From positions 1 through 64,000 of the forward strand of contig JAIMBT010000013.1 in assembly GCA_023511295.1 (NCBI GenBank): a DNA stretch of 64,000 bases. Reading direction: 5' to 3'. The position numbers and the translations under genes are program-made. Each line of letters opens with the position of its first letter. Within the stretch, counting starts at the first letter, position 1. Positions 8,123 to 16,786 of the stretch are shown piece by piece. The stretch comes from Alicyclobacillus sp. Lineage in GTDB: Bacteria; Bacillota; Bacilli; Alicyclobacillales; Alicyclobacillaceae. The notes beneath the pieces are model-generated. The model had not been told where the DNA came from, made no database searches, and saw only the letters and a list, made by a program, of their open reading frames with translations.

Positions 8123-9373
8123 TTGAACGGTGCGGTCGACAAACAGATTGAGAAGTGGCTGACGGAAGCGGAGTTGGCCCTGGCGGACACGTATGCCGCC
8201 ATTGAGCGGGTGGCGAAACTCAACCAACGGCGGGTCCTCGACGCCTTCCACGAGCAGCGCGTGAGTTCGGTTGATCTACAGGGAACGACGGGATACGGAC
8301 TCGACGACGCGGGCCGGGACAAGCTGGAGTCGGTCTACGCCCAGGTGTTTGGCGCGGAAGCGGCTCTGGTGCGGCCTCAGATCATCTCCGGCACGCACGC
8401 GTTACGGCTCGGCTTATTCGGCGTCCTGCGGCCCGGACAAAACGTCGTGTTTGCGACGGGGAAGCCGTACGACACCCTGGAAGGTGTGGTCGGGATTCGC
8501 AGGGCGGCAGGGAGCCTCGCGGAGTGGGGGGTGGACTACCGGATTGTGCCGCTGCGCCAGGACGGCACGGTCAATCTCGAGGGCGTGCTCGACGCGATGG
8601 ATCCCGCCACGCGCATGGTGTTCTTTCAGCGCTCACGCGGATACGCATCGCGACCCGCGCTTTCCGTCGCGCAACTTGGTTCATATTTCGAGGCCATCCG
8701 CAGGCACCGGGCCGACATCGTGATCGCCGTTGACAACTGTTACGGAGAGTTCGTGGAAACCTGTGAGCCGAGTGCAGTCGGCGCGGACCTGGTGATGGGG
8801 TCCCTCATCAAGAATCCTGGAGCTGGTTGGATGACGACGGGCGGATACGTTGTCGGACGGCGGGCATTGGTTGAAGGCGCAGCCGCGGCCTGGACGGCGC
8901 CGGGGGTCGGAGGGGAGTACGGGCCGACGCACGACTTTCTGCGCCCGCTGTTTCAGTCCTTGTTCCTGGCGCCGCACACGGTGAGCCAGGCGCTGCGCGG
9001 GTCCGTGCTGGCCGCGTACGTCCTGGAACGGTTGGGGTGTACGGTTTCGCCGCGCTGGACGGAACCGCGCGCGGACCTCATTCTGTCCGTGCGCTTCGGC
9101 ACACCGGAGAGCCTCCTCGCGTTTTGCCGGGCGGTGCAGTCGGCGGCTCCGGTCGACGCGTTCGTCCGCCCAGAAGCGGACGCCATGGCCGGGTACGAGG
9201 ACCCTGTCGTGATGGCTGCGGGGACGTTTGTGCAGGGCGGGTCGCTGGAGCTGTCGGCGGATGCTCCGATGCGTCCGCCATATATCGGTTACCTCCAGGG
9301 TGGTCTCACCTATGAGCACGTGTACTGGGCGGTCGAACAGATCTGCCGCGCGCTTTGGCCCGACCAACGGTGA
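8123..9373 (+). CDS. ynbB: PLP-dependent methionine gamma-lyase/aluminium resistance family protein (YnbB)
   Basis: About 416 residues. TTG 8123 is preferred because GGAGGA lies 7 nt upstream; ATG 8102 is the alternative. Fold type I PLP enzyme: SGTHAL near residue 90, DNCYGEF near 203, and the PLP-lysine in GSLIKNPG near 226. Called YnbB in Bacillus and annotated as an aluminium resistance protein or methionine gamma-lyase homologue; the true reaction is uncertain. Same place between hflX and glnR as in Bacillus. Confidence 0.88.
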   Translation: MNGAVDKQIEKWLTEAELALADTYAAIERVAKLNQRRVLDAFHEQRVSSVDLQGTTGYGLDDAGRDKLESVYAQVFGAEAALVRPQIISGTHALRLGLFGVLRPGQNVVFATGKPYDTLEGVVGIRRAAGSLAEWGVDYRIVPLRQDGTVNLEGVLDAMDPATRMVFFQRSRGYASRPALSVAQLGSYFEAIRRHRADIVIAVDNCYGEFVETCEPSAVGADLVMGSLIKNPGAGWMTTGGYVVGRRALVEGAAAAWTAPGVGGEYGPTHDFLRPLFQSLFLAPHTVSQALRGSVLAAYVLERLGCTVSPRWTEPRADLILSVRFGTPESLLAFCRAVQSAAPVDAFVRPEADAMAGYEDPVVMAAGTFVQGGSLELSADAPMRPPYIGYLQGGLTYEHVYWAVEQICRALWPDQR

Positions 9374-9414
9374 CGCGCGAGGACAGGGTCCTCCAGCGTG
9401 CGCCTCGACAAGAT

Positions 9415-9443
9415 TTGCAGGCCATGTCAGGTTTCCTTACATA
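9415..9443 (+). promoter_or_regulatory. glnRA promoter with GlnR/TnrA operator
   Basis: TTGCAG (9415-9420) and TACATA (9438-9443) are 17 bp apart. The sequence 9425-9441, TGTCAGGTTTCCTTACA, fits the GlnR/TnrA consensus TGTNA-N7-TNACA at every fixed position and covers the spacer and part of the -10. Binding there would block RNA polymerase, as in autoregulation of Bacillus glnRA. Confidence 0.9.
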
Positions 9444-9509
9444 AGCCCTTGCCGCGGGCGACGGTGGCGTGATACCATCGCGTCAGGATGGAGGATGAGG
9501 TGAGCACCG

Positions 9510-9893
9510 ATGGATGTGGACGCACGCAAGCGGCTGCCCCTGTTTCCCATCGGTATCGTGCAGCGGCTGACGGGGTTGAGTGCGCGGCAGATTCGCTACT
9601 ACGAGCAGCACGAGCTGGTCCACCCAGCTCGTTCGGAGGGCAATCAGCGTCTGTTCTCGTTTGTCGACGTGGAGCGGCTGCTCGAAGTTCGCACGCTGCT
9701 CGACGAGGGACTGAACATGGCCGGCGTGAAAGCCCGGTTGGCGAAGCGCCAGAACCGCCGGAGGAGCGATTCGGCCGAATTGACCGATGAGCAGGTGTAC
9801 CAGCATATCCGCCAAGGCTTGCTGGAGCCGCGGACGCCGAGCGGCGTATCGGAATTCCAGGGCGACTTGTTCCGGTTCTATCGCAAACACTGA
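9510..9893 (+). CDS. glnR: nitrogen regulator GlnR (MerR family)
   Basis: 127 residues. The MerR-type winged helix covers about 10-80, with the signature [12 protein letters not shown]. The C-terminal tail is short and would sense feedback-inhibited glutamine synthetase. It lies directly upstream of glnA and behind a perfect GlnR box. TnrA is a relative, but the location identifies GlnR. Confidence 0.95.
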   Translation: MDVDARKRLPLFPIGIVQRLTGLSARQIRYYEQHELVHPARSEGNQRLFSFVDVERLLEVRTLLDEGLNMAGVKARLAKRQNRRRSDSAELTDEQVYQHIRQGLLEPRTPSGVSEFQGDLFRFYRKH

Positions 9894-9940
9894 GTCCATC
9901 CGGTGAAAGACATCACCCATCCAGTGGGGAGGAATCGAGT

Positions 9941-11278
9941 GTGCGGAAAATGTACAGCAAGGAAGAGATCTTGCGCATGGCGGAGGACAGCAACGTCCGC
10001 TACGTGCGGTTGCAGTTCACGGACCTGATGGGGGTCATCAAGAACGTCGAGATTCCGGTGGATCAGCTCGGTAAGGCGCTCGAGAATAAGATCATGTTCG
10101 ACGGTTCGTCCATTGAAGGGTTTGTCCGCATTGAAGAGTCCGACATGTACCTGATTCCGGACAGATCCACCTGGTTGGTGTTCCCGTGGGGCTCGGAGCA
10201 GGGGCGCGTCGCGCGGCTCATCTGTGAAATTAACCTGCCGGACGGCCAGCCCTTCCCGGGTGACCCCCGCGGTGTCCTCCGGCGGGTGCTCGAGCGGGCG
10301 CGTGCGATGGGGTTCGACGCGTTCAACGTCGGGCCGGAGCCGGAATTCTTCCTGTTCAAACTGGATGAACACGGAAACCCGACGCAACAGGTGAACGACG
10401 AAGGCGGGTACTTCGATTGGGCGCCACTCGACCTCGGCGAGAACTGCCGCCGCGAAATCACGCTTGCCCTGGAGTCGATGGGCTTTGAAATCGAGGCTTC
10501 TCACCACGAGGTCGCACCAGGGCAGCACGAGATTGACTTCCAGTACGCGGACGCCATTGAGACGGCGGACAACATCGGCACCTTCCGCCTCGTTGTGAAG
10601 ACCATTGCCCGGCAACACGGCCTGCACGCGACGTTCATGCCGAAGCCGGTGTACGGCATCAACGGCTCCGGGATGCACTGTCACATGTCATTGTTCCGGG
10701 ACGGCGAGAACGCATTTTATGATCCCGCTGACGAAATGGGTCTCAGCCAGACGGCTCGCCACTTTCTCGCCGGCATCCTGACGCACGCTCCGGCCTTCAC
10801 AGCGGTGTGTAACCCGCTCGTGAACTCCTACAAGCGGCTGGTGCCGGGATTCGAGGCGCCGTGCTACGTGGCCTGGTCGCTCAAGAACCGCTCGCCCCTG
10901 GTGCGCATTCCGGCCTCCCGTGGCCTCGGCACTCGCATCGAAGTGCGCAGTCCAGACCCGTCGTGCAACCCGTACCTGGCCATCGCCGCCATGCTCGCTG
11001 CCGGTCTGGACGGAATCGAGCGGGAACTGGCCCTGCCGGACCCCGTCAACCGCAACATCTACGTGATGACGCGGGAGGAGATGGAAGAGGTCGGCATCTC
11101 CAGCCTGCCAGAGAACCTCGGAGCGGCCATCGCCGTCTTTGAGCAGGATGAGGTCGTCACGTCTGCGCTTGGGGACCACGTCGTCCAGCACTTCGTGGAG
11201 GCGAAGCGGATGGAGTGGGACATCTACCGGACTCAGATCTCGGACTGGGAGCGTCAACAGTACCTGTCCGTGTATTGA
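9941..11278 (+). CDS. glnA: glutamine synthetase, type I
   Basis: 445 residues, GTG start with GGGGAGG 8 nt upstream. Motifs of GSI-alpha: DGSSIEGF near 54, EPEFF near 130, [10 protein letters not shown] near 240, the glutamate-flap region and [16 protein letters not shown] near 330. The length and the lack of the 25-residue GSI-beta insertion fit the Gram-positive feedback-inhibited type. It makes glutamine from glutamate and ammonia, and with GlnR forms a regulatory loop. A hairpin follows at 11339-11373. Confidence 0.98.
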   Translation: MRKMYSKEEILRMAEDSNVRYVRLQFTDLMGVIKNVEIPVDQLGKALENKIMFDGSSIEGFVRIEESDMYLIPDRSTWLVFPWGSEQGRVARLICEINLPDGQPFPGDPRGVLRRVLERARAMGFDAFNVGPEPEFFLFKLDEHGNPTQQVNDEGGYFDWAPLDLGENCRREITLALESMGFEIEASHHEVAPGQHEIDFQYADAIETADNIGTFRLVVKTIARQHGLHATFMPKPVYGINGSGMHCHMSLFRDGENAFYDPADEMGLSQTARHFLAGILTHAPAFTAVCNPLVNSYKRLVPGFEAPCYVAWSLKNRSPLVRIPASRGLGTRIEVRSPDPSCNPYLAIAAMLAAGLDGIERELALPDPVNRNIYVMTREEMEEVGISSLPENLGAAIAVFEQDEVVTSALGDHVVQHFVEAKRMEWDIYRTQISDWERQQYLSVY

Positions 11279-11338
11279 TGGACGTCTCTGTTTAACCGGC
11301 TGAGTCACGCCAGACGGATGTTCAAGACCGCTGAAGAC

Positions 11339-11373
11339 TGGGCCCGCGCCGCATCGGAAGCGACGCGGGCCCA
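11339..11373. terminator. hairpin between glnA and lexA (convergent genes)
   Basis: TGGGCCCGCG (11339-11348) pairs with CGCGGGCCCA (11364-11373). Very stable, but no T-run follows on either side. Probably stops both glnA and lexA transcripts. Confidence 0.55.
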
Positions 11374-11416
11374 GGTGCGTTCAGCAGGTGGGTACGGCTG
11401 AACGTTCTGCGGCGCG

Positions 11417-12079
11417 CTACGACAGGTTCCGAAACACGCCAATCACCTTGCCGAGGATGCGGACGTGCCGCAGGCGAATCGGTTCCATTGCCGCATTTTC
11501 CGGCTGCAGGCGGACGTGGTCCGCTTCCTTGAAAAACCGCTTGACCGTCGCTTCGTCGTCTTCGGTGAGCGCGACGACAATCTCTCCATTGACCGCCGTG
11601 TCCTGCTTGCGCACAATGACGAAATCTCCGTCCAGAATACCGGCTTCTATCATGCTATCTCCTTGAACCCGCAGCAGGAACGCGTCGTCCCCGCGCGTCA
11701 GCGAGGCGGGCAATGGAAAGTAGGATTCGGTGTGCTCGACCGCGGTGATGGGCAGACCGGCCGTCACCTTTCCAACGACGGGCGCCAGAACGTAAGGTTC
11801 CGGCTGTGGCCAGTTTTCCTCGTCACGCGTATGTCGGGTCGACGACGTCTGGACCCGTGGCGTACTGTCTTCCAAGAGTTCGATAGCCCGGGGCTTCGTG
11901 GGGTCCCGCCGCAAGTATCCCTTGGCCTCCAAACGCGCGAGGTGCCCGTGCACCGTCGACGAGGACGCGAGTCCAACGGCTTCACCAATCTCCCGTACAG
12001 AGGGCGGATATCCTCGCTCGCGCACGCGTTTCCGAATGAACGATAGAATCTGTTCCTGTCGCCGTGATAACCGGTCCAT
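11417..12079 (-). CDS. lexA: LexA repressor
   Basis: 220 residues from ATG 12079. N-terminal winged helix with YPPSVREIG at 24-32. C-terminal S24 protease domain: cleavage bond Ala107-Gly108 (TAG), catalytic Ser142 (GDSM) and Lys180. Represses SOS genes until RecA-stimulated self-cleavage. Divergent from yneA; three LexA boxes lie between them. The first box overlaps the -35 of lexA itself, so it is autoregulated. Confidence 0.97.
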   Translation of the reverse strand: MDRLSRRQEQILSFIRKRVRERGYPPSVREIGEAVGLASSSTVHGHLARLEAKGYLRRDPTKPRAIELLEDSTPRVQTSSTRHTRDEENWPQPEPYVLAPVVGKVTAGLPITAVEHTESYFPLPASLTRGDDAFLLRVQGDSMIEAGILDGDFVIVRKQDTAVNGEIVVALTEDDEATVKRFFKEADHVRLQPENAAMEPIRLRHVRILGKVIGVFRNLS

Positions 12080-12111
12080 CCTCAGGCCCCCGTCCCAGTT
12101 CTTTGCGATCC

Positions 12112-12140
12112 ACTGTACCATGATTCGCCAGCCGATGCAA
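12112..12140 (-). promoter_or_regulatory. lexA promoter
   Basis: On the minus strand TTGCAT (12140-12135) and TACAGT (12117-12112) with a 17-bp spacer, about 30 bp upstream of the lexA start. The -35 overlaps the LexA box at 12138-12151. Confidence 0.65.
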
Positions 12141-12151
12141 ACATGTGTTCG
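12138..12151 (-). promoter_or_regulatory. LexA box 1
   Basis: Minus strand CGAACACATGTTTG fits the Gram-positive LexA consensus CGAACRNRYGTTYG at every position. Confidence 0.88.
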
Positions 12152-12160
12152 TATCGGTAC

Positions 12161-12189
12161 TTGACAGAACAAGCGTTCGGGTATAGGAT
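12161..12189 (+). promoter_or_regulatory. yneA promoter
   Basis: TTGACA (12161-12166), 17-bp spacer, TAGGAT (12184-12189), about 38 bp before the yneA start. LexA box 2 fills most of the spacer. Confidence 0.75.
12166..12179 (+). promoter_or_regulatory. LexA box 2
   Basis: AGAACAAGCGTTCG differs from CGAACRNRYGTTYG only at the first base. Lies within the yneA promoter. Confidence 0.8.
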
Positions 12190-12197
12190 TCCGATAT

Positions 12198-12211
12198 CGA
12201 ACAAATGTTCG
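12198..12211 (+). promoter_or_regulatory. LexA box 3
   Basis: CGAACAAATGTTCG has perfect CGAAC/GTTCG arms. Its centre breaks the RNRY pattern at no position. It lies just downstream of the yneA -10, between promoter and SD. Confidence 0.88.
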
Positions 12212-12226
12212 CCGTTTGGGGGCGAG

Positions 12227-12658
12227 ATGGGAATGCGAGATGCGGTTGCGGTGCACGGCGCTCGATTTGCAGGGACCTGTCTCGGCGCGTATTCGGGACA
12301 GGTCTGCGTGAAGCGGAGCGCATCGGGGCGGACGGCGGAAGGGCGACACAGAGGACGCAGCGCCTGGCATTCTGGGGTCAAGGCGGCCAGTTTGGGGGCC
12401 ATGTTGGCGTTAGCGGCGATTTCGCTCAGCGTACACCAGTGGCTGAGCGCGCGGCATCTCGCCGAAACGCCTACATCAGCGGTTCGGTACGTGGTCCAAC
12501 CAGGAGACACGCTGTGGGAGATTGCGGAGCGGGTGGGCGGGGCGCACGTCGGGACACCGGAGGAGGTGTCCGCCATCATGCGCGAAAACCATCTGACGCA
12601 GGCCAACATCTGGCCGGGAGAGGTGCTGTGGGTCCCACAAGTACACGGAGCTGTCTGA
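12227..12658 (+). CDS. yneA: SOS-induced cell division suppressor YneA-like, LysM domain
   Basis: 143 residues from ATG 12227 (ggggg upstream). Basic cytoplasmic N-terminus (1-50), one membrane helix (about 52-70), then a LysM domain (87-137, starting [13 protein letters not shown]) placed outside the cell. The layout and the position divergent from lexA identify it as YneA, which delays septation during the SOS response in Bacillus. The N-terminal tail is longer than in B. subtilis YneA (about 105 residues in total). Confidence 0.88.
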   Translation: MGMRDAVAVHGARFAGTCLGAYSGQVCVKRSASGRTAEGRHRGRSAWHSGVKAASLGAMLALAAISLSVHQWLSARHLAETPTSAVRYVVQPGDTLWEIAERVGGAHVGTPEEVSAIMRENHLTQANIWPGEVLWVPQVHGAV

Positions 12659-13105
12659 ACGCAGGTCTGCATGTTCATACTGCCTTCCCTCATCATCTGA
12701 AGGGGGGCCGAACCTACCAAGAAACCTTGATGAAGGCGTTTGCGACATGGCCGCAGCTCTGGAGTGCATGGATGCCGAAGAGCTAGCTCTGCAGAGAGTT
12801 GTTGCAAGATGTAGCTGATCGATTGGGTGTGCCCGTACATTGGGACAAGTTTCCGAGCAACTGGACCACGCTGTAATCCCAGCTTCCTGTCTTCCATCGC
12901 CCGCCGTGTGGGCGTGGTGCGGATTTCGACCAAGTGGCGACTGCATTTCCGCGGGAATGAGAATTTTCCGCACGATATGCGCGGTTCTGACAAGTTGTCG
13001 ACACGGCTCGACCGGATGCGGCCGGTGCGCCCGCTTCGAACAGCGGGTGCGCCGGTCGTCTCCCTGCATCCGTCGCGGTGGCGGCAACGGTCCTCCGTTG
13101 GGTCA
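12659..13105. other. 447-bp region without a recognisable gene
   Basis: Lies between yneA and the convergent HAD gene. Frames on both strands lack known motifs, SDs and GC3 bias typical of neighbours. Several short frames, such as one starting with ATG 12730, have no SD. No clear terminator hairpin. It could be decayed coding sequence. Confidence 0.4.
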
Positions 13106-13903
13106 TTACAACAAGCCGAGCTGTTCCAGCGCTTGGAACACGCCGTGTTCCTCCACACGCGTTGTGACGCGGTCCGCATGCCGCTTGACCTCGTCGCTCG
13201 CGTTGCCCATGGCAATGCCGCATCCGACCATGCGGAACATCCCGACGTCGTTTCCGCCATCGCCCACGTGTACCGCGCATTCCGGCGGGATGCCCCAGTA
13301 GCGCAACAGGGCCAATGCACCGAGGGATTTGTCGCAATCGCTCCGCTGTAAGTCGACGGCTTCCTGGTCCCAGCGGTAGATGAGACACTCTGGGAGCTCG
13401 CGGAGGAAACGCTCGTCTTCTTGGGGTGGCATGAACACGTTGATTTGGTAGACAGGTACTCCCTGGTGCAAGAAGTCCGCTTGCGGCACCACCGCAACCG
13501 GCGGGAAGTCGAAGGCCGCGAGCAGACCGCGAAATCTCGGTGGCATGTCGGCGAATGCGAAAGTATCGCGCTCCGTGTGGAGGATGGTCGGCAGGTTGCA
13601 CTCGGCTGCGAGGTGAAGCGCTCGGCATACGGTGTGAGGGGTGAGCGGCGTGGCGTGCACAGTGTGCGCATCTGCGAGGGCGAGCGCGCCGTTGAAGTAG
13701 ACCATGTGACGCACGCCAAGCGCCCGTTGGACGGAGTGGCCGTGCACATAGGCGCGGCCGGTGCAGAGCGCGACCTGGACGCCCCGCGCCTGTAAGCGTT
13801 CCACCACCGTCCTCGCAGATGACACCAGTTGTCCGTCTTTGGCCAGGGTACCGTCGATATCGAGAAATACAGCTTTGTACGGAAGAATCGATGGGTCGTG
13901 CAT
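13106..13903 (-). CDS. Cof-type HAD-superfamily phosphatase
   Basis: 265 residues from ATG 13903 (SD ggaaagggg). Motif [11 protein letters not shown] at about 15-24, motif II region CTGRAY near 58, motif III Lys in CDKSLG near 205, motif [12 protein letters not shown] near 228, all as in the Cof/YidA group with a C2 cap. Acts on small phosphorylated metabolites; the substrate cannot be read. Divergent from glyQS. Confidence 0.9.
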   Translation of the reverse strand: MHDPSILPYKAVFLDIDGTLAKDGQLVSSARTVVERLQARGVQVALCTGRAYVHGHSVQRALGVRHMVYFNGALALADAHTVHATPLTPHTVCRALHLAAECNLPTILHTERDTFAFADMPPRFRGLLAAFDFPPVAVVPQADFLHQGVPVYQINVFMPPQEDERFLRELPECLIYRWDQEAVDLQRSDCDKSLGALALLRYWGIPPECAVHVGDGGNDVGMFRMVGCGIAMGNASDEVKRHADRVTTRVEEHGVFQALEQLGLL

Positions 13904-14038
13904 CGGATGTGCCCCTTTCCTCGAGCCGCGTCGCCCGCCGCGCCAATCGCCCTGTCGGGTCATCTTTGCGCCGGAAATATGGTACCATTGTGCAATACCA
14001 AGTTGAAACCATGCGTGTATCGACGGAGGAGACAGCGG

Positions 14039-15418
14039 ATGGCCGTAAGTATGGAGCAACTCGTTGCGTTGGCGAAACACCGAGGATTTGTCTTCCCAGG
14101 CTCGGATATCTACGGAGGGCTTGCGAATACCTGGGATTACGGCCCATTGGGCGTTGAACTGAAGAACAACCTGAAGCGGGCCTGGTGGCAGCGCTTCATC
14201 CAGGAATCGCCGACCAACGTCGGACTGGATGCCGCCATCTTGATGAATCGAGAGGTCTGGGTGGCGTCCGGACACGTGGGGAACTTCAACGACCCGATGG
14301 TCGACTGTCGCGCGTGCAAGGCGCGCCATCGGGCGGATAAGCTGATTGAACAGGCGTTGGAACGGCAGGGCATCGAGATGGCGGTGGACGGTCTGCCGTT
14401 CGACGAGATGGACCGGCTCATTCAGACCCACCACATCACCTGTCCCGACTGTGGGGCGTTCGACTTCACTCCGGTGCGGCAGTTCAACATGATGTTCCGG
14501 ACGCACCAGGGCGTGACGGACGACGCTGCGAACGAGATCTACCTGCGTCCGGAGACAGCTCAGGGCATCTTCGTGAACTTCAAACACGTGATGCGCACCA
14601 TGCGCCGGAAGATCCCTTTTGGCATTGGCCAGGTTGGGAAAAGCTTTCGAAACGAGATCACCCCGGGGAACTTCATCTTCCGCACGCGCGAATTCGAACA
14701 GATGGAGATGGAGTTCTTCTGCGAGCCCGGTACCGACGAGGAGTGGTTCCACTACTGGCGCCAGTTTTGCTACCAGTGGCTGCGGGACCTCGGCGTGAAG
14801 GCTGAGAACCTGCGCTTCCGTGACCACGAGCCGGCGCAGTTGTCGCATTACAGCAAGGCCACCACGGACATCGAATACCAGTTCCCATTCGGTTGGGGGG
14901 AACTCCTCGGCGTCGCGAATCGGACCGATTTTGACCTGTCGCGGCACGGAGCACACGCGCACAAAGACTTTCGCGTCGAAGAAGAAGGGAAAGAGCCGTA
15001 CATCCCCTACGTGATTGAACCGGCGATGGGCGTGGACCGACTCCTGCTCGCTGTGTATGCGGACGCATACGAAGAACAGGATCTCGGTGATGGGGACGTT
15101 CGCACGGTGCTGCACTTCCACCCAGCGTTGGCGCCGTTCAAAGCGGCGGTGTTCCCGCTCTCGAAAAAGCTCAGCGAATCGGCGCAGGCCCTCTACCAGC
15201 GCTTGACGCGCGAATTTCGGGTGGACTACGACGATTCCGGGTCCATCGGGAAACGGTACCGTCGCCACGATGAAATCGGCACGCCGTTCTGCATTACTTA
15301 CGACTTCCAGTCGGAGGAAGATGGCTGTGTGACCGTCCGAGACCGGGACTCGATGGAGCAGGAGCGGATTGCCATCGCGGACCTGCCGGCCTATCTGCGC
15401 GAACGCGTCCGCCTCTAA
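14039..15418 (+). CDS. glyQS: glycine--tRNA ligase, dimeric type
   Basis: 459 residues, ATG 14039 with GGAGGA 8 nt upstream. Class II synthetase motifs: motif 2 FRNEI near 201, motif 3 region GVDRLLLA near 330, and the C-terminal anticodon-binding domain (about 350-459). Zn-type cysteines CRAC and CPDC near 90-140. This is the single-chain form; the separate alpha/beta enzyme is not seen here. No T-box leader is evident. Confidence 0.96.
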   Translation: MAVSMEQLVALAKHRGFVFPGSDIYGGLANTWDYGPLGVELKNNLKRAWWQRFIQESPTNVGLDAAILMNREVWVASGHVGNFNDPMVDCRACKARHRADKLIEQALERQGIEMAVDGLPFDEMDRLIQTHHITCPDCGAFDFTPVRQFNMMFRTHQGVTDDAANEIYLRPETAQGIFVNFKHVMRTMRRKIPFGIGQVGKSFRNEITPGNFIFRTREFEQMEMEFFCEPGTDEEWFHYWRQFCYQWLRDLGVKAENLRFRDHEPAQLSHYSKATTDIEYQFPFGWGELLGVANRTDFDLSRHGAHAHKDFRVEEEGKEPYIPYVIEPAMGVDRLLLAVYADAYEEQDLGDGDVRTVLHFHPALAPFKAAVFPLSKKLSESAQALYQRLTREFRVDYDDSGSIGKRYRRHDEIGTPFCITYDFQSEEDGCVTVRDRDSMEQERIAIADLPAYLRERVRL

Positions 15419-15498
15419 GCCCAAGCTCGACGGACGCGGGTGCCAGCGTTTCTCATAAACGGACGCGTTTGGGACACGCTAGGACGGGGGTGGAGGCG

Positions 15499-15687
15499 AT
15501 GTCGAACCAGCACACGGACAACCACAACGACCAGTTTACGCTCTACGGAGCCTTGAAGGGCAACGACGCGTACGAAGCCGTGGTGGACCATCGGAACTTG
15601 GAGTTTGAACACTCCAAGGGTTATCCCATTCCGTGGCGTCAGATTCATCGCGCGAATGTGCCCCATCTGGCTCGCCATTCGCGGTAA
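15499..15687 (+). CDS. small hypothetical protein
   Basis: 62 residues from ATG 15499 with ggagg at 15490-15494. Charged and His/Asn-rich, no membrane segment or signal peptide. I do not recognise it. A pair of hairpins follows, which fits a short separately transcribed gene. Confidence 0.55.
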   Translation: MSNQHTDNHNDQFTLYGALKGNDAYEAVVDHRNLEFEHSKGYPIPWRQIHRANVPHLARHSR

Positions 15688-15718
15688 TCTGTGGACGACG
15701 ACAGCACAATCCCCGCTT

Positions 15719-15746
15719 CGAAGGACCGCCAACCGGCGGTCCTTCG
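15719..15746 (+). terminator. hairpin after the 62-residue ORF
   Basis: Perfect 12-bp stem CGAAGGACCGCC / GGCGGTCCTTCG with loop AACC. Followed at once by a second hairpin at 15747. Confidence 0.8.
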
Positions 15747-15768
15747 GTCTGTCTATCGGACAGACTTT
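15747..15768 (+). terminator. second hairpin with short T-tail
   Basis: GTCTGTC (15747-15753) pairs with GACAGAC (15759-15765), then TTT. Its 3' end touches the -35 of the SDR promoter. Confidence 0.5.
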
Positions 15769-15795
15769 GAATATCTCAGACCAGCCCGGTATATT
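15767..15795 (+). promoter_or_regulatory. promoter of the SDR gene
   Basis: TTGAAT (15767-15772), 17-bp spacer, TATATT (15790-15795), about 73 bp upstream of the TTG start. Confidence 0.7.
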
Positions 15796-15868
15796 GAAGA
15801 TAGTGGTGCCAGCCTTGTCCGGGGGGGAGAACGGACGGGAAATTGGGTTACCGGGGAGGAGGCGTGCA

Positions 15869-16660
15869 TTGGATCTCGGACTTACAGGGAAGGTCGCACT
15901 CGTCGCCGCATCGAGCGGCGGACTTGGATTCGCCACCGCACAGCAATTCGCGCGGGAAGGTGCGACCGTGGTGTTGACCAGCCGCAGTGCAGACCGACTG
16001 GAGGATGCACGGCGGAGAGTTGTGGAAGAGACGGGGAATGCTTCCGTCTACGCGTTTGCGGCGGACGTCTCGAAGGGGGCTGACATCGACCGTCTGTTTG
16101 CCTCCATCGAGGCGCACGTCGGAGGAGTCGACGTGCTCGTGACGAATGCCGGTGGGCCGCCGCCCGGGAGTTTTGCGACGGTCACCGAGCCGCAGTGGGA
16201 GGCCGCGTTTCAACTGTCGCTGATGAGTGTGGTCCGGCTGATTCGCGGTGTTCTGCCGAACATGCAGGCCAAGCGTTGGGGGCGGATTGTCAACTTCACG
16301 AGCTCGTCCATCAAGCAGCCGATTGACAACCTCATTCTCTCGAACACCTTCCGTACGGCGGTGGCTGGACTCGCGAAGAGTCTGGCGCTGGAGCTCGCGC
16401 CGGACGGGATCTTGGTAAACACGATGGGTCCGGGGCGGATTGCGACAGATCGGGTCGCCTCCCTGGACGCTGGCAACGCGGAGCGGGCCGGCGTGCCGCT
16501 CGACGAGTGGATCGCGCGCTCACAGGCATCCATTCCGCTCGGGCGGTATGGTCGGCCGGAGGAGTTTGCGTCGCTTGCCGTATACCTCGGGTCGCCGGCG
16601 AACGGGTACATCACGGGCCAATCGATCCTCGTGGACGGCGGGATGGTCCGCGCACTCTAA
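15869..16660 (+). CDS. short-chain dehydrogenase/reductase lacking the YxxxK motif
   Basis: 263 residues, TTG start with ggggaggagg 6 nt upstream. Rossmann nucleotide motif AASSGGLG near 14, NAGG near 90, and the SSS of the active site near 142. Where the catalytic Tyr-x-x-x-Lys should be, the sequence reads SNTFR, so Tyr is Ser and Lys is Arg. The same change occurs in a known subgroup similar to B. subtilis YtkK. It has its own promoter and is followed by the M20 peptidase gene. Probably binds NAD(P)H, but ordinary SDR chemistry is doubtful. Confidence 0.88.
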   Translation: MDLGLTGKVALVAASSGGLGFATAQQFAREGATVVLTSRSADRLEDARRRVVEETGNASVYAFAADVSKGADIDRLFASIEAHVGGVDVLVTNAGGPPPGSFATVTEPQWEAAFQLSLMSVVRLIRGVLPNMQAKRWGRIVNFTSSSIKQPIDNLILSNTFRTAVAGLAKSLALELAPDGILVNTMGPGRIATDRVASLDAGNAERAGVPLDEWIARSQASIPLGRYGRPEEFASLAVYLGSPANGYITGQSILVDGGMVRAL

Positions 16661-16786
16661 ATCGTGACGTCAACCGGAGGGCGTGGACGGCCGTACGCCG
16701 CCCACGCCAAATACCCCCGGCATCGCGCTTCGCAGAGGCATTGCGCTTCACAGAATGGAACCCTCGTGGAGGAGGCATGTACCGTT

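Noticed and set aside
12082-13749. 555-residue minus-strand ORF covering yneA to the HAD gene
   Set aside because: Antisense to yneA and out of frame with the HAD gene. Cys/Ser/Arg-rich shadow.
13106-15424. 772-residue minus-strand open frame covering the HAD gene and all of glyQS
   Set aside because: Only the part from ATG 13903 is the HAD protein. The rest is antisense to glycyl-tRNA synthetase and has no domain.
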